A DNA stretch of 64,000 bases, taken from Drosophila pseudoobscura. Taxonomy: Eukaryota; Arthropoda; Insecta; Diptera; Drosophilidae. Positions 1 through 10,774 of this stretch are shown one piece after another. The notes below the pieces were generated by a model, which was given only the letters and a program-made list of their open reading frames with translations, did not search any database and was not told the DNA's origin. Every line of letters starts with the position of its first letter. The first letter of the stretch is position 1. The stretch spans positions 19,840,001-19,904,000 of the forward strand of contig NC_046679.1 in the NCBI RefSeq assembly GCF_009870125.1. Direction: 5' to 3'. A program made the translations under genes and the position numbers.

Positions 1-1081
1 ATATCCATTTCCGTGCATTCATTCGTTAAATGAAATTTCTCGCTACATATTCTTGCATGCCGCATTGTATCCGAAACAGAAGGAGAATGCGGAAGCAACA
101 TTCAATTTAAACGGCAGTCACTGTCTCCTCATGACCGCTGTCCTTGGCCGAATGAATCTAACATTTTGTTAATTTCTTTTACAGATTTTAATATATTGCA
201 CTAAGCATTGTCCCGCCAAGATTCTTCCATAGTCACCAATTACCGACTCTCTATGCTATTGCTCTCTTGGTTGTACTTATGCCTACTTTGGCCTGGCTTG
301 AAGACAAATCTCTTTTGTCAGGAAGTTACGCATCAGCTATATTTATGGGTGGATATGTCCAGTGGGAAACAATTAAACATCTCGTATATATAGATTGTAA
401 TCCTTTGACAAGACTTTAAATAGTCTCAAACACAACAAAGTAAAAACTCTCAGACTTATATCTTTCGCATTTGCTTCAAAACTCTATTCATTTCAAAAAA
501 TATACAAAAACTTGAGATTAATTGTTATCCAACTTTAACTTTAACTTTTTCGTCCAGAGAATTGAAGCCAATGGCCACTCAAAAAGATTGTCTGAAAATA
601 AGAAGAAATGAAGAACAATTTTTGTGTAGCTGAAAGCTGCTTATCACATTTAACCAGTTCCTTGACCTATATGCAAAGCAGCTTAGCTCTCTCCGAAGTG
701 GAGTCCTTCTCTGGGTAGGTGCTTGTGTTCCTCCTTTTTCTACTCTGTACGGCTTATTGAGGCACTGCTAAATGGCTCACGCCTGAACAGCCACTGACTT
801 CGATTGGATATAAAAGATAGGCACCAGAAGCGATTCACTGTACAATCGTGTAGGTCTCCGCTTCTTGCTGCGGTTGCCACATTTTCTGTGTTCTATTTTT
901 TTAATTTAAGCCTGCGAAGAACGTGAATTGATATTCCACAAACCCAATTGTAGGTATGTATTAGGTATGTATATGTATGTAGGAAATGTGTTTCATCGTA
1001 TTCGTACAATTATTGTTTTCTGTTTTAAATTTGTATGCTTGAATATGGCATCAGGGATATATGTACATAGTGGCTATATTT
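1..1081. other. No gene seen; left flank of the peptide array
   Basis: I find no credible coding region here. The stretch at about 870-960 resembles the downstream flank that recurs after the other type A peptide genes, including the minus-strand string TTCACGTTCTTC, so the array's repeat unit begins before the first gene. The rest is AT-rich with no pattern I can name. Confidence 0.5.
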
Positions 1082-1186
1082 CTATTTTTTGTCATCCCTG
1101 ACATCCGTGTAAGAAGACATAGCTCCCCTGTAGGCGTTAGCTGATGACAAGAGGAGAGCAGCGATCACACAAGCGAAGATCTTCAT
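1082..1186 (-). CDS. Short secreted peptide, type A (divergent copy 1), 34 aa
   Basis: The precursor is 34 residues. A clean signal peptide, MKIFACVIAALLLSSANA, is followed by a predicted 16-residue mature peptide, YRGAMSSYTDVRDDKK. It differs from the other type A copies by Ala for Pro at residue 22 and Tyr for His at residue 26. The start has a good fly context (CAAAATG) and sits about 40 bp from a TATA box at 1225-1232. Unlike the other type A genes, no canonical AATAAA is visible just after the stop. No cysteine remains in the mature peptide. I do not recognise the family; secretion is predicted from sequence only. The signal peptide, the promoter and multiple copies with conserved coding support a real gene. 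Confidence 0.6.
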   Translation of the reverse strand: MKIFACVIAALLLSSANAYRGAMSSYTDVRDDKK

Positions 1187-1224
1187 TTTGTTTGAATTCA
1201 GTAAAGTTCAGGAACCAGCTAGAG

Positions 1225-1275
1225 TTTATATAGCAATCCGCTGCAGACTTAATGCACGGACTAATAGGCTTATCT
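1225..1275 (-). promoter_or_regulatory. Core promoter of peptide copy 1 (TATA plus GATA site)
   Basis: A TATATAAA box lies at 1225-1232 and an AGATAAG GATA motif at 1269-1275, both on the minus strand. The same pair, with the same spacing of about 40 bp, recurs in front of the other type A genes. Confidence 0.55.
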
Positions 1276-1699
1276 AATTCATTTATTTTTTTAGTTAAAC
1301 AAATCTGTTCAATTGGCAAGAAGAATTGTTAGTAATGCATAAAAATTGTAAATAACAATTTTAAATGCATTAGAAACGAATTCCATTCTTGTTTGTAAGA
1401 TGCCTGTCAGAATATTCTGTATTTGGTTTCGTATTTAGGGCTTATGCAAAATGGCCACTACATATGGCCTTCCTATGGTTTAGTTTTTGACGAATATATG
1501 GAATATTTAATAATCATGATTAGATAAGTGACAAGTGTGTACGACGCTTTTTCAACGATGAACTCAGATTCGAAAATAGCCTCTTAGACGGTGTATCGAA
1601 TAAGAACTGTTTAAATTGTAGACGCGCTTATTTAATTCATCGTAATTGAAGAATAAAGCATTAAGTTTTTTAAAGCAGCTGATATTTTTAATAAGTATA
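1276..1699. repeat. Spacer between peptide copies 1 and 2
   Basis: No gene. It is a shorter version of the spacer at 2305-2817. A segment of about 120 bp present at roughly 2395-2513 is absent here, so the two flanks meet directly near 1398. Confidence 0.55.
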
Positions 1700-1704
1700 T
1701 CAGC
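1678..1704 (-). repeat. Inverted repeat over the type B stop codon
   Basis: Eight-base arms GCTGATAT and ATATCAGC are separated by 11 bases. The TGA stop of the type B gene is inside one arm. The two other type B genes have the same arms with a 7-base loop. Confidence 0.5.
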
Positions 1705-1789
1705 GTCTAGGATAATATAATATAGATCCTCTGTAGGCGTTAGCTGACGACATGAGGAGACCAGCCAGAATGCATCCAAAGATCTTCAT
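1700..1789 (-). CDS. Short secreted peptide, type B (copy 2), 29 aa
   Basis: The 29-residue precursor has signal peptide MKIFGCILAGLLMSSANA and an 11-residue predicted mature peptide, YRGSILYYPRR. Signal and cleavage site match type A, and the mature part starts with the same YRG but then differs completely. The protein is identical to the copies at 2818 and 10211. Its TATA box is altered (TATACAAA, minus strand, 1828-1835) compared with TATATAAA elsewhere, so expression may be weaker. The stop codon lies in one arm of an inverted repeat at 1678-1704. Family and function are unknown; basic C-terminal residues and two tyrosines are the only visible traits. Confidence 0.55.
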   Translation of the reverse strand: MKIFGCILAGLLMSSANAYRGSILYYPRR

Positions 1790-1827
1790 TTTGTTTGAAT
1801 TTAATAAAGTTCAGGAATCAGCTAGAG

Positions 1828-1835
1828 TTTGTATA
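1828..1835 (-). promoter_or_regulatory. Altered TATA box of peptide copy 2
   Basis: TATACAAA stands where the other copies have TATATAAA, at the same distance from the start codon. The following sequence also departs from the other promoters, and I see no GATA motif. Confidence 0.4.
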
Positions 1836-2109
1836 GAGACTAAACAGAACTAGAGAGAAACAGAATTCATTTAAATTTAAATTCATTCGAAACCCGTTCC
1901 GTTCTTTCTTGTTACAGACATATCATTGTTGTAAGGATCTGTTGTTCTGTTGTATATCCCACATTTTCTGCAGTCGGTTTTTAATTTAAACCTGGGAAGA
2001 ACGTGAATTGATATTCCACAATAACCCATTTTCAAATAATTCAAAAAGGAATTTATTTCATCGTATTCGTTCTACTATTCCATCAGGGATATACGATATA
2101 GCTATATTT

Positions 2110-2214
2110 CTATTTTTTGTCATCTCTGACATCGGTGTGAGAAGACATGGGTCCCCTGTAGGCGTTAGCTGACGAAAGGAGGAGAGCAGCAATCACACAA
2201 GCGAAGATCTTCAT
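2110..2214 (-). CDS. Short secreted peptide, type A (copy 3), 34 aa
   Basis: The precursor has signal peptide MKIFACVIAALLLSSANA and mature peptide YRGPMSSHTDVRDDKK. It is identical in protein to copies 5, 6, 7 and 9 but has its own synonymous codons: ATT and CTT in the signal, as in copies 6 and 7, and AGG GGA CCC at the mature start. A polyadenylation signal AATAAA lies at 2052-2057 on the minus strand, about 55 bases after the stop, so the predicted transcript is only about 200 nt. TATA is at 2253-2260. The mature peptide is charged, with a DVRDDKK tail, and has no cysteine. Synonymous changes with no replacements among five copies suggest selection or gene conversion. Confidence 0.65.
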   Translation of the reverse strand: MKIFACVIAALLLSSANAYRGPMSSHTDVRDDKK

Positions 2215-2252
2215 TTTGTTTGAATTTAATGAAGTTCAGGAATCAGTTAGAG

Positions 2253-2304
2253 TTTATATAGCCATCCGCTGCAGACTAAATGGCACGGAATAATCGGCTT
2301 ATCT
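2253..2304 (-). promoter_or_regulatory. Core promoter of peptide copy 3
   Basis: TATATAAA is at 2253-2260 and the GATA motif AGATAAG at 2298-2304. A TCATT initiator lies 31 bases after the first T of the TATA box, which gives a predicted 5' leader of about 16 nt. Confidence 0.55.
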
Positions 2305-2799
2305 AATTCATTTATTTTTTTCTAATTCATAGGTTCAATTGGCAAGAAGAATTGTTAGTAATGCATTAGAAACGAATTCCATTCTTGTTTGTAATAATGA
2401 AATGAGTCGCGCAGTAATACAAGTTGAGATGTGCCTGAAGCTTATTTATAAGTATTTCCACGGTTTAAAAAAGTATATTCCTCTGGAATTGACAGATTAC
2501 GTAAAAGGGGTGATGCCTGTCAGAATATTCTGTATTTGGTTTCGTATTTAGGGCTTATGCAAAATGGCCACTACATATATATATCCTTTCCTTCCTATGG
2601 TTTAGTTTTTGACGAATATATGGAATATTTAATAATCATGATTAGACAAGTGACAAGTGTGTCCGACGCTTTTTCAACGATAAACTCAGATTCGAAAATA
2701 GCCTCTTAGACGGTGTATCGAATAAGAACTGTTTAAATTGTAGACGCGCTTATTTAATTCATCGTAATTGAAGAATAAAGCATTACGTTTTTTAAAGCT

Positions 2800-2822
2800 G
2801 CTGATATTTTTAATATATCAGC
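2800..2822 (-). repeat. Inverted repeat over the type B stop codon
   Basis: Perfect 8-base arms (2800-2807 and 2815-2822) with a 7-base loop; the stop codon at 2818-2820 lies in one arm. It could fold as a hairpin in the mRNA. Confidence 0.5.
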
Positions 2823-2907
2823 GTCTAGGATAATATAATATAGATCCTCTATAGGCGTTAGCTGACGACATGAGGAGACCAGCCAGAATGCATCCAAAGA
2901 TCTTCAT
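2818..2907 (-). CDS. Short secreted peptide, type B (copy 4), 29 aa
   Basis: The protein is the same as copies 2 and 8: signal MKIFGCILAGLLMSSANA, mature YRGSILYYPRR. The TATA box is intact (TATATAAA, 2946-2953), unlike copy 2. A palindromic GGAATATTCC lies further upstream near 2981, where type A genes have other sequence, so A and B promoters differ beyond about 60 bp. The GATA motif typical of type A is not seen here. Orientation and signal peptide place it in the same array; function unknown. Confidence 0.6.
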   Translation of the reverse strand: MKIFGCILAGLLMSSANAYRGSILYYPRR

Positions 2908-2945
2908 TTTGTTTGAATTTAATAAAGTTCAGTAATCAGCTAGAG

Positions 2946-2953
2946 TTTATATA
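2946..2953 (-). promoter_or_regulatory. TATA box of peptide copy 4
   Basis: TATATAAA at the standard array distance from the ATG at 2907. Confidence 0.5.
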
Positions 2954-3186
2954 GCAATCCACTGCAGACTTAACAGAATGGAATATTCCGTTCTTTCTTG
3001 TTATAGACATATCATTGTTCTTTCTGTTGTATATCCCACATTTTCTGCAGTCGGTTTTTAATTTAAACCTGGGAAGAACGTGAATTGATATTCCACAATA
3101 ACCCATTTTCAAATAATTCAAAAAGGAATTTATTTCATCGTATTCGTTCTACTATTCCATCAGGGAAATACGGTTTAGCTATATTT

Positions 3187-3291
3187 CTATTTTTTGTCAT
3201 CTCTGACATCGGTGTGAGAAGACATGGGTCCTCTGTAGGCGTTAGCTGACGACAGGAGGAGAGCAGCGATCACACAAGCGAAGATCTTCAT
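3187..3291 (-). CDS. Short secreted peptide, type A (copy 5), 34 aa
   Basis: The signal peptide is followed by mature YRGPMSSHTDVRDDKK. TATATAAA at 3330-3337 and a TCATT initiator with its A at 3307 give a 16 nt leader. AATAAA is at 3129-3134, minus strand, about 55 nt past the stop. It lies inside the 1.2 kb duplicated block and is the twin of copy 9. It forms an A-B pair with the type B gene downstream of it at 2818. Family unknown. Confidence 0.65.
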   Translation of the reverse strand: MKIFACVIAALLLSSANAYRGPMSSHTDVRDDKK

Positions 3292-3329
3292 TTTGTTTGA
3301 ATTTAATGAAGTTTAGGAATCAGTTAGAG

Positions 3330-3381
3330 TTTATATAGCCATCCGCTGCAGACTAAATGGCACGGAATAATAGGCTTATCT
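3330..3381 (-). promoter_or_regulatory. Core promoter of peptide copy 5
   Basis: TATATAAA at 3330-3337 and AGATAAG at 3375-3381, the standard type A arrangement. Confidence 0.55.
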
Positions 3382-3651
3382 AATTCATTTAGCTTTTCAG
3401 CAAATAAATCTCTTCAGTTGTCAAGAAGAAGTGGTAAGAATTCATTCGGAAAACACAATTTTAAATGCATTAGGAACGCATTCCATTCATATTTCTTTTA
3501 AACAAATTATCCAATTTGTTACGCAAGCCGTGAAATAGTATGCATTACCTAACCACTTCTATGGAGAGCTCGTATCCTTTGGGTACACGGTTCATGGAAA
3601 TCACTTTTCTGGATTTTTAGGGACACGCCAAATGAATTTGATTTGATTACT

Positions 3652-4184
3652 GAAACTCACGAGATAAAATGAGAATCATTTAATTCAATCCGAAGCCTAT
3701 AGGGTATTAAACACTACATTTGATGTTCTCCGCGCTATACAATGCCTCTTCTAAAATATTTTCCAGCTCTCGAGTAACCACAAACCCTTTTTAAAGCTGG
3801 ACCGTTCTGCAGGCCAAAGTAGGACCGATAAGACATTCTCTTGCTTCGTCAGCAATATTTACAGTCTTAAAGCAAACTATGAGAAAGTTGTGTACCCATC
3901 TGATCTAATGGCTGGGCCGTAGCAAACCTTCTAAAACCAAAGCAGTCTGGATAGTCTTTCATGTGATGATAAACCAAATGTGCATAAACTGAGACCAGCA
4001 CGCGTTCCGTTCTTGCTTCTTATACCGTATATACCACATATTCTGTATTCTATACTTAATTTAAGTCTGGGAGGAACGTGAATTCATATTCCACAAGAAC
4101 CCATTTTCAAATACTTCAAAATGGAATTTATTTCATCGTATTCGTTCTACTATTCCATCAGGGATATACGATATAGCTATATTT
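3652..4184. repeat. Duplicated spacer, copy 1 (pairs with 8962-9502)
   Basis: This stretch has no gene. It matches 8962-9502 with scattered substitutions and small indels, so the pair is older than the 1.2 kb block. Together with copy 6 downstream it forms a repeat unit of about 640 bp that recurs upstream of copy 7. The 360 bases before it (3292-3651) are the type A upstream region, which also recurs at 4290-4560 and 10685-10960. Confidence 0.65.
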
Positions 4185-4289
4185 CTATTTTTTGTCATCT
4201 CTGACATCGGTGTGAGAAGACATAGGTCCTCTGTAGGCGTTAGCTGACGAAAGGAGGAGAGCAGCAATCACACAAGCGAAGATCTTCAT
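4185..4289 (-). CDS. Short secreted peptide, type A (copy 6), 34 aa
   Basis: The protein is identical to copies 3, 5, 7 and 9 (mature YRGPMSSHTDVRDDKK). Codon choices (CCT for Pro22, CTT in the signal) match copy 7, its twin in the older duplication. TATATAAA is at 4328-4335 and AGATAAG at 4373-4379. AATAAA is near 4127-4132, minus strand. It is the last minus-strand copy before a gap of about 5 kb in the array. Function unknown. Confidence 0.65.
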   Translation of the reverse strand: MKIFACVIAALLLSSANAYRGPMSSHTDVRDDKK

Positions 4290-4327
4290 TTTGTTTGAAT
4301 TTAATGAAGTTCAGGAATCAGTTAGAG

Positions 4328-4379
4328 TTTATATAGCCATCCGATGCAGACTAAATGGCACGGAATAATAGGCTTATCT
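4328..4379 (-). promoter_or_regulatory. Core promoter of peptide copy 6
   Basis: TATATAAA at 4328-4335 and AGATAAG at 4373-4379. Confidence 0.55.
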
Positions 4380-4569
4380 AATTTATTTAGCTTTTCAGCA
4401 AATAAATCTCTTCAGTTGTCAAGAAGAAGTGGTAAGAATTCATTCGGAAAACACAATTTTAAATGCATTAGGAACGCATTCCATTCATATTTCTTATAAA
4501 CAAATTATCCAATTTATTACGCAAGCCGTGAAATAGTATGCATTACCTAACCACTCCTATGGAGACCTC

Positions 4570-7500
4570 GTATCCTTTGGGTTCTTTGCGTATTTGCCCC
4601 TTCCCATTGTTCTGAAAATGTTATTTATGCACTTCCTTTTTAAAAAAGGTAATGCGGGTCTGGGTTCTTTTGTAAAGAAAAAGATTTAATTGAGCTTTCT
4701 CAAGCTTCTTAGCTTTATACATTTCTTATAGCACTGATAAATCAAATAGATAGGTTGAGGTAAAGGATGAATATTTAATAAAAATAAGAAAACATTTTCA
4801 CACATTTTTTCCAATTTCAGAACATTTTTTTAAATTGCTTGGTTTATCAAGTTATATTCCTCAACAATTTTTTCAGTTCCAACAACAAATTCATAAATTT
4901 TCCATAGCTTAAATGTTTTGTCATTGTGGTACACCACAACAAAACAATTTTTTTCATTATATTACTCATTGTTAAATATTTAACTACGGAAAATTTTCAT
5001 TTTATTTTCTGAACCATGAACAACAATGGATGCGGAGGATCAGCCAGAGGGAGATGATTGACATTGTTATAAACAGGAAAAAATACAAACACCAAACTGG
5101 TTACACCAACCCCAATGTGGATACAACCTGCTGCCTTTTTTTGTAAAGAGAGTGCCGTCTCCTGGGCCAGGAACACAGAAGCCATATTGTGGCAAAGGGC
5201 TTGAAACCACAGCAAAACACATTTGCTTTCTTACTAGTTTGGGAAAAGCGACAGTTTGATTATATACTCGACAGAAGAGCTGAACTATAACGGATCTAGT
5301 AATTAACTGGCTAGAACGAAAAAGTCTTCTTTTTGGCAATTTAAATAGTTAGAAATCTTCTAGTAATCTTCAAATCTTCAAAGTAAATGAATTATGATTA
5401 AATGCAGGATAATTCTAATTAAATTAATCAACATGTAACTGATAAAATCAGAGTACGTAAGAAAAAGAATCAGTATAGAACGAATCAAACATTGAATTGG
5501 TATGAATAGATATGAATTCATAGAAACTGGATCAGCAACTAGAGTAAACAGAAAAGAAACTCAGGATGTAAAATCTTTAAATACTTCAAAATGGCATGCT
5601 TTTCGTATTTAAAATTATCAAAACAGATATTAGAATGTTATCGCCAAAATTAAATTTTACATGAAATTTAGTTCAAAAAGCACCAAATATCACAATTTCC
5701 AATTAACGCGGAGTTCTGTGTGCCATGTTGTTGTCAAAGAATTGGTGGAAAATGCACCAGTTTCTTATGACATGTCCCTACATATTTTATTCATACCTTT
5801 TCTGTTTGGTTTGCCACTTTTGCTTGTTTAGACAACGAAAAGGGAAGAAAAGCGGGTAGGACGAGCAGGTTGCAAAGGAAAAACTTTAGACTGGCATGTT
5901 TACGTTTTTCTTTCCCCAAGAAAAGTAAAGAATGTTCCTGAAGGGCTAACACTGTACGACATAGACACCATTTTAATCCTGTTATAACAAATCTGGTTTT
6001 CTGGACGTGTTATCCTCCTTTCTCCGTTCAGTCTTAGCAAATGCTCTTCTCGTTAATTTTCTGCGTACATGTGCCTCGCTTTCCATTAATTTAGCCAAAT
6101 CTATTTCCCTGTTTTTTCTATAGATATCTCACTAATTATGGATACGCAAAAGCTATGGCCATTGCTTAAGATATTGTTGTTTTCTTTTTATTATTCAAAC
6201 ATACATACATACAGGAAAAGCAAACATATTAGAAACAGACATTGCCAACTCCCTGATGCAAAACTGTGTTGGAGGTCCAACAGGGGAAGCCAACATCGAT
6301 TAACCCAAGCAACACGTACTATATTTTTTATTGAATTGGACGCCAGAGAACAAAGTCACAGGATGAAGGAGAAAAAAGAGGAATGGAAGCAGCAGGAATG
6401 CCTGAAACTATTACCAAAGAAATCAGAGTCAAACTAGAACGTCTCTGGAGGAAAAGTATGGCAAAAAGAAAGACACACACGCAAAACGGGGAAGCAAGGT
6501 GTGAGCTGAAAGTGAAAGAAAGATTGGAAGTGTGTAATAGAAGAGTTGACATAAGGTTAATGCACCATCGAATAAGATTTGTATCAATGCCTTGTTAAAA
6601 ATAATATTTTCCAACAATGATTCTAACCTCCTTTTGGGTCATGTAGAAGAGCATTACTTCTAGTACCAACGGGTTTGGCGTTGCGAGTTACCTAAATATA
6701 ATCTCAACTAGAAAACACTCAGGAAAAAAGGGAGCAGTCTGGTAAGAGGTTTTATACCAATTCATTGCGGTGGCGCTAAGCCTAAGGTCGACCATTTTAA
6801 TATTTAAAATATCATTTAGCAAAGAAGGGAATAAAATAGCAGTAGAGCAGAACTAGCTGAATAATTCAGGAAGAGACGACTATAACATAAGGGATATACG
6901 CTGACTTAACGGGCCTTCATAGCTCAAGTGCTTTGCATATGAAAAGCTCAAAGGATGGCCTGAAAGAAGGGGATGTCGATAAGAACCTGAGAAACGCACA
7001 GGTATCGCGAAAGAATCCCATAAAATATGTAAATTAAAGCCAGCGCTTAGTTTGGTTCGCCCACAAATTTGGCGCACCAAGACACATAGAGTTTCCTCCA
7101 AGCGGAAATTAGCTTTTGTTCCGAATTAGAATCGTGTGCCTCTGTAAACAAACAACGTGCCAACTCCACCGCGGTGCACCGGCTGGAAGACCAATACTTT
7201 CCTAGACAAGAATGTTGAAATTCTTTGCGACTCCCTCCATACATTCGGTAATATGAATACAGCAGCAGTCTCAGTGTATTTTACACGTTGCTCACTGACA
7301 AGAGCAGGCATATCCATATCCCACCGCCGTTCGTTATTTTTGTTTAAAATTTCGTTGGGGGAAAATTACAAATTATTTAGAAATTTAGAAAACTGAACAC
7401 CAACTGCTGCACTTCCTTCTGTCCTATGGGTCAAATATTTAACTTCATTCAAAATAATATATGAATCTACGATGCATGATGAACCAAAGGCACGTTCTGC

Positions 7501-8960
7501 TGCGGTTTGTGGAAGTATTATCTGTGACTATAACTGATAAAAAATAGTGTATTAAACGACTTTAAAAAAACGTAACAGAACGTAAATTGAATCTAATGCA
7601 AATTTAAATTTAACAAAAATAGGAGCTCTGCTTTTTTCAAAAACAAAAATGGAAATTGACAGCCCATGAACACCGACCAGACACCCCAGAATATGGATAT
7701 ATGTTCTGCAACAATCAAAATGGACACAATGTCCAACAATTTATAGTTGACAAAGTTCAGAAAGTTGGCTTTTCTGTCGAGTATCGAAAGGGATATGGCG
7801 GGTGCGGGCGGGCCATTGGCCAGTATTGGCCGAAAACCTTTTCATTTCAAATGTTGTGATACAGGATAAGCCTGAATCCAGAATCTGTACGTATACGTGA
7901 TATGTACATATTAGCAATACACAGAGTTTTTGAGGGTCTTTTACCACCTATTCAGGTTCCCCATAGGTTTTCTCTGCACTCCTAAGCCCTTTATCCCATT
8001 TCATCATCGCGCTTAATATTATTTTATTATATTATTTTATTTTTATTTATACACCAACTATAATTTATTTTGTACACGACTTTTACTTGCAAAGGAAACA
8101 GAAGCACGGAAAATTGTCGGCTCTAAGGGATGCGAGAGAGGGCAGAAAAAAACATTGACTGCCTGACAGAATGACAGCCGAAAAGCAAGAAATTCCTGAA
8201 ATTCTCAGAATTACATTAGTCACTGTTAATTGATAACTGAGCTAAGTTCAGAAATATAATTACATGGCATTAGAGGCACGTGTTACGAAAGTTTTATTTG
8301 TTTGAAAAATAAATGGGAACTTTTCTCAATGTTCGACAATAGATAAATTCCCACTCCCCAAAAATGATTGTTAAAGATATTTTTAGCATTGGTAAAATTT
8401 AAATTCTAAAGTTCCCACTGAATACGTTAGTATTCAATCTTTCATTTATTCGCATTAAATCCATTAAATACTTTAATCTACGTATGTGCCATCTTCCTTG
8501 GATTTGTATTATAGTTATAAAAGAGTGAGGGATCCAACCTAGTCAAGCTATTTTACTGTTTCTTTACCATATTTTGTATAATTAAGAGCCTTGATATTTG
8601 AATAAAGAGCCATAAGGGACGACCAAATATTTCTTCATGAAAAATCAAAATCACCATGCCCAAATGTACAAGCAGGAGAGGAAGTGAAAAGGAATGGAAA
8701 GTCCTCTGTTTTCCCTCGATGCCCCGCTTTACTCGCTGTCATTCACTCCGTGGAGGCCAATGTTATTCTTACCAGCACGTTCGGTGCTCCTTGAGGTCAA
8801 CTACCCAAATCTGCTTTGTGCTTTTCGGCACTTTTAAATTTGTTTATTTTACGAGGAGTTTAAAAATGAGAGAATTAAATTGTATTATTTTGAAGTGTTT
8901 TTTATTTTTCCTGAAAATACATAAATCTAATAAATAATTTATTCCAGATGTTGATGTAGG
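4570..8960. other. Gene-free gap with diverged landmark repeats
   Basis: I see no credible gene in this 4.4 kb gap. Several stretches resemble sequence far to the right: about 5010-5200 resembles 24540-24730 and 34850-35040; 5790-6060 resembles 38080-38260; 6440-6680 resembles 25930-26130; 8150-8380 resembles 42570-42770; and 8630-8870 resembles 45220-45440. The open reading frames here are not conserved between those copies. Confidence 0.5.
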
Positions 8961-8961
8961 G

Positions 8962-9502
8962 GAAACTCACGAAATAAAATGAGAATCATTTAATTCTATC
9001 TCGAAGCCTATAGGGTATTAAACACTACATGTGATGTCCTCCGCGCTATGCAATGCCTCTTCTAAAATATCTTCCAGCTCTCGAGTAACAACAAACTCTT
9101 TTTAAAGCTGGACCGTTCTGCAGGCCAAAGTAGGACCGATAAGACATTCTCTTGCTTCGTCAGCAATATTTACAGTCTTAAAGCAAACTATGAAAAAGTT
9201 GTGTACCCATCTGATCTAATGGCTGGCAAACCTTCTAAATCCAAAGCAGTCTGGATAGTCTTTCATAGATCAAAATCTAAAGCAACTTAAACCAAATGTG
9301 CATAAACTGAGACCAGCACGCGTTCCGTTCTTGCTTCTTATACCGTATATACCACATATTCTGTATTCTATACGTAATTTAAGTCTGGGAGGAACGTGAA
9401 TTGATATTCCACAATAACCCATTTTCAAATACTTCAAAAAGGAATTTATTTCATCGTATTCGTTCTATTATTCCATCAGGGATATACGATTTAGCTATAT
9501 CT
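8962..9502. repeat. Duplicated spacer, copy 2 (pairs with 3652-4184)
   Basis: Homologous to 3652-4184, with a few percent visible differences and small indels, and with the same type A gene at its right end. Confidence 0.65.
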
Positions 9503-9607
9503 CTATTTTTTGTCATCTCTGACATCGGTGTGAGAAGACATAGGTCCTCTGTAGGCGTTAGCTGACGAAAGGAGGAGAGCAGCAATCACACAAGCGAAGA
9601 TCTTCAT
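9503..9607 (-). CDS. Short secreted peptide, type A (copy 7), 34 aa
   Basis: The protein equals copies 3, 5, 6 and 9. TATATAAA at 9646-9653 and AGATAAG at 9691-9697 form the usual promoter, and an AATAAA follows the stop. Its coding sequence follows copy 6, while its upstream region joins the 1.2 kb block otherwise seen upstream of copy 3. The segment is therefore a mosaic of two older parts of the array. Confidence 0.65.
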   Translation of the reverse strand: MKIFACVIAALLLSSANAYRGPMSSHTDVRDDKK

Positions 9608-9645
9608 TTTGTTTGAATTTAATGAAGTTTAGGAATCAGTTAGAG

Positions 9646-9697
9646 TTTATATAGCCATCCGCTGCAGACTAAATGGCACGGAATAATCGGCTTATCT
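9646..9697 (-). promoter_or_regulatory. Core promoter of peptide copy 7
   Basis: TATATAAA at 9646-9653 and AGATAAG at 9691-9697. Confidence 0.55.
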
Positions 9698-10192
9698 AAT
9701 TCATTTATTTTTTTCTAATTCATAGGTTCAATTGGCAAGAAGAATTGTTAGTAATGCATTAGAAACGAATTCCATTCTTGTTTGTAATAATGAAATGAGT
9801 CGCGCAGTAATACAAGTTGAGATGTGCCTGAAGCTTATTTATAAGTATTTCCACGGTTTAAAAAAGTATATTCCTCTGGAATTGACAGATTACGTAAAAG
9901 GGGTGATGCCTGTCAGAATATTCTGTATTTGGTTTCGTATTTAGGGCTTATGCAAAATGGCCACTACATATATATATCCTTTCCTTCCTATGGTTTAGTT
10001 TTTGACGAATATATGGAATATTTAATAATCATGATTAGACAAGTGACAAGTGTGTCCGACGCTTTTTCAACGATAAACTCAGATTCGAAAATAGCCTCTT
10101 AGACGGTGTATCGAATAAGAACTGTTTAAATTGTAGACGCGCTTATTTAATTCATCGTAATTGAAGAATAAAGCATTACGTTTTTTAAAGCT

Positions 10193-10215
10193 GCTGATAT
10201 TTTTAATATATCAGC
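10193..10215 (-). repeat. Inverted repeat over the type B stop codon
   Basis: Same 8-base arms and 7-base loop as at 2800-2822. Confidence 0.5.
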
Positions 10216-10300
10216 GTCTAGGATAATATAATATAGATCCTCTATAGGCGTTAGCTGACGACATGAGGAGACCAGCCAGAATGCATCCAAAGATCTTCAT
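10211..10300 (-). CDS. Short secreted peptide, type B (copy 8), 29 aa
   Basis: Twin of copy 4 within the duplicated block: signal MKIFGCILAGLLMSSANA, mature YRGSILYYPRR. Intact TATATAAA at 10339-10346. Because the block is duplicated almost perfectly, this copy adds no independent evidence of conservation beyond copies 2 and 4. Confidence 0.6.
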   Translation of the reverse strand: MKIFGCILAGLLMSSANAYRGSILYYPRR

Positions 10301-10338
10301 TTTGTTTGAATTTAATAAAGTTCAGTAATCAGCTAGAG

Positions 10339-10346
10339 TTTATATA
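10339..10346 (-). promoter_or_regulatory. TATA box of peptide copy 8
   Basis: TATATAAA, same placement as in copy 4. Confidence 0.5.
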
Positions 10347-10579
10347 GCAATCCACTGCAGACTTAACAGAATGGAATATTCCGTTCTTTCTTGTTATAGA
10401 CATATCATTGTTCTTTCTGTTGTATATCCCACATTTTCTGCAGTCGGTTTTTAATTTAAACCTGGGAAGAACGTGAATTGATATTCCACAATAACCCATT
10501 TTCAAATAATTCAAAAAGGAATTTATTTCATCGTATTCGTTCTACTATTCCATCAGGGAAATACGGTTTAGCTATATTT

Positions 10580-10684
10580 CTATTTTTTGTCATCTCTGAC
10601 ATCGGTGTGAGAAGACATGGGTCCTCTGTAGGCGTTAGCTGACGACAGGAGGAGAGCAGCGATCACACAAGCGAAGATCTTCAT
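10580..10684 (-). CDS. Short secreted peptide, type A (copy 9), 34 aa
   Basis: Twin of copy 5 in the duplicated block, mature YRGPMSSHTDVRDDKK. TATATAAA at 10723-10730 and AGATAAG at 10768-10774. It is the rightmost minus-strand member. About 390 bp beyond it, the decayed plus-strand copy begins, so the array ends in a divergent arrangement. Confidence 0.65.
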   Translation of the reverse strand: MKIFACVIAALLLSSANAYRGPMSSHTDVRDDKK

Positions 10685-10722
10685 TTTGTTTGAATTTAAT
10701 GAAGTTTAGGAATCAGTTAGAG

Positions 10723-10774
10723 TTTATATAGCCATCCGCTGCAGACTAAATGGCACGGAATAATAGGCTTATCT
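10723..10774 (-). promoter_or_regulatory. Core promoter of peptide copy 9
   Basis: TATATAAA at 10723-10730 and AGATAAG at 10768-10774. Confidence 0.55.

Larger units (their letters stand above)
2240..3433. repeat. 1.2 kb duplicated block, copy 1 (contains a B and an A gene)
   Basis: This block matches 9633-10826 at a constant offset of 7393 bases. In the parts compared by eye I found no difference inside the block; the first mismatches are just outside, at 2237 and from 3434 on. It carries the spacer, type B copy 4 and type A copy 5. The identity implies a very recent duplication, gene conversion, or an assembly duplication. Confidence 0.75.
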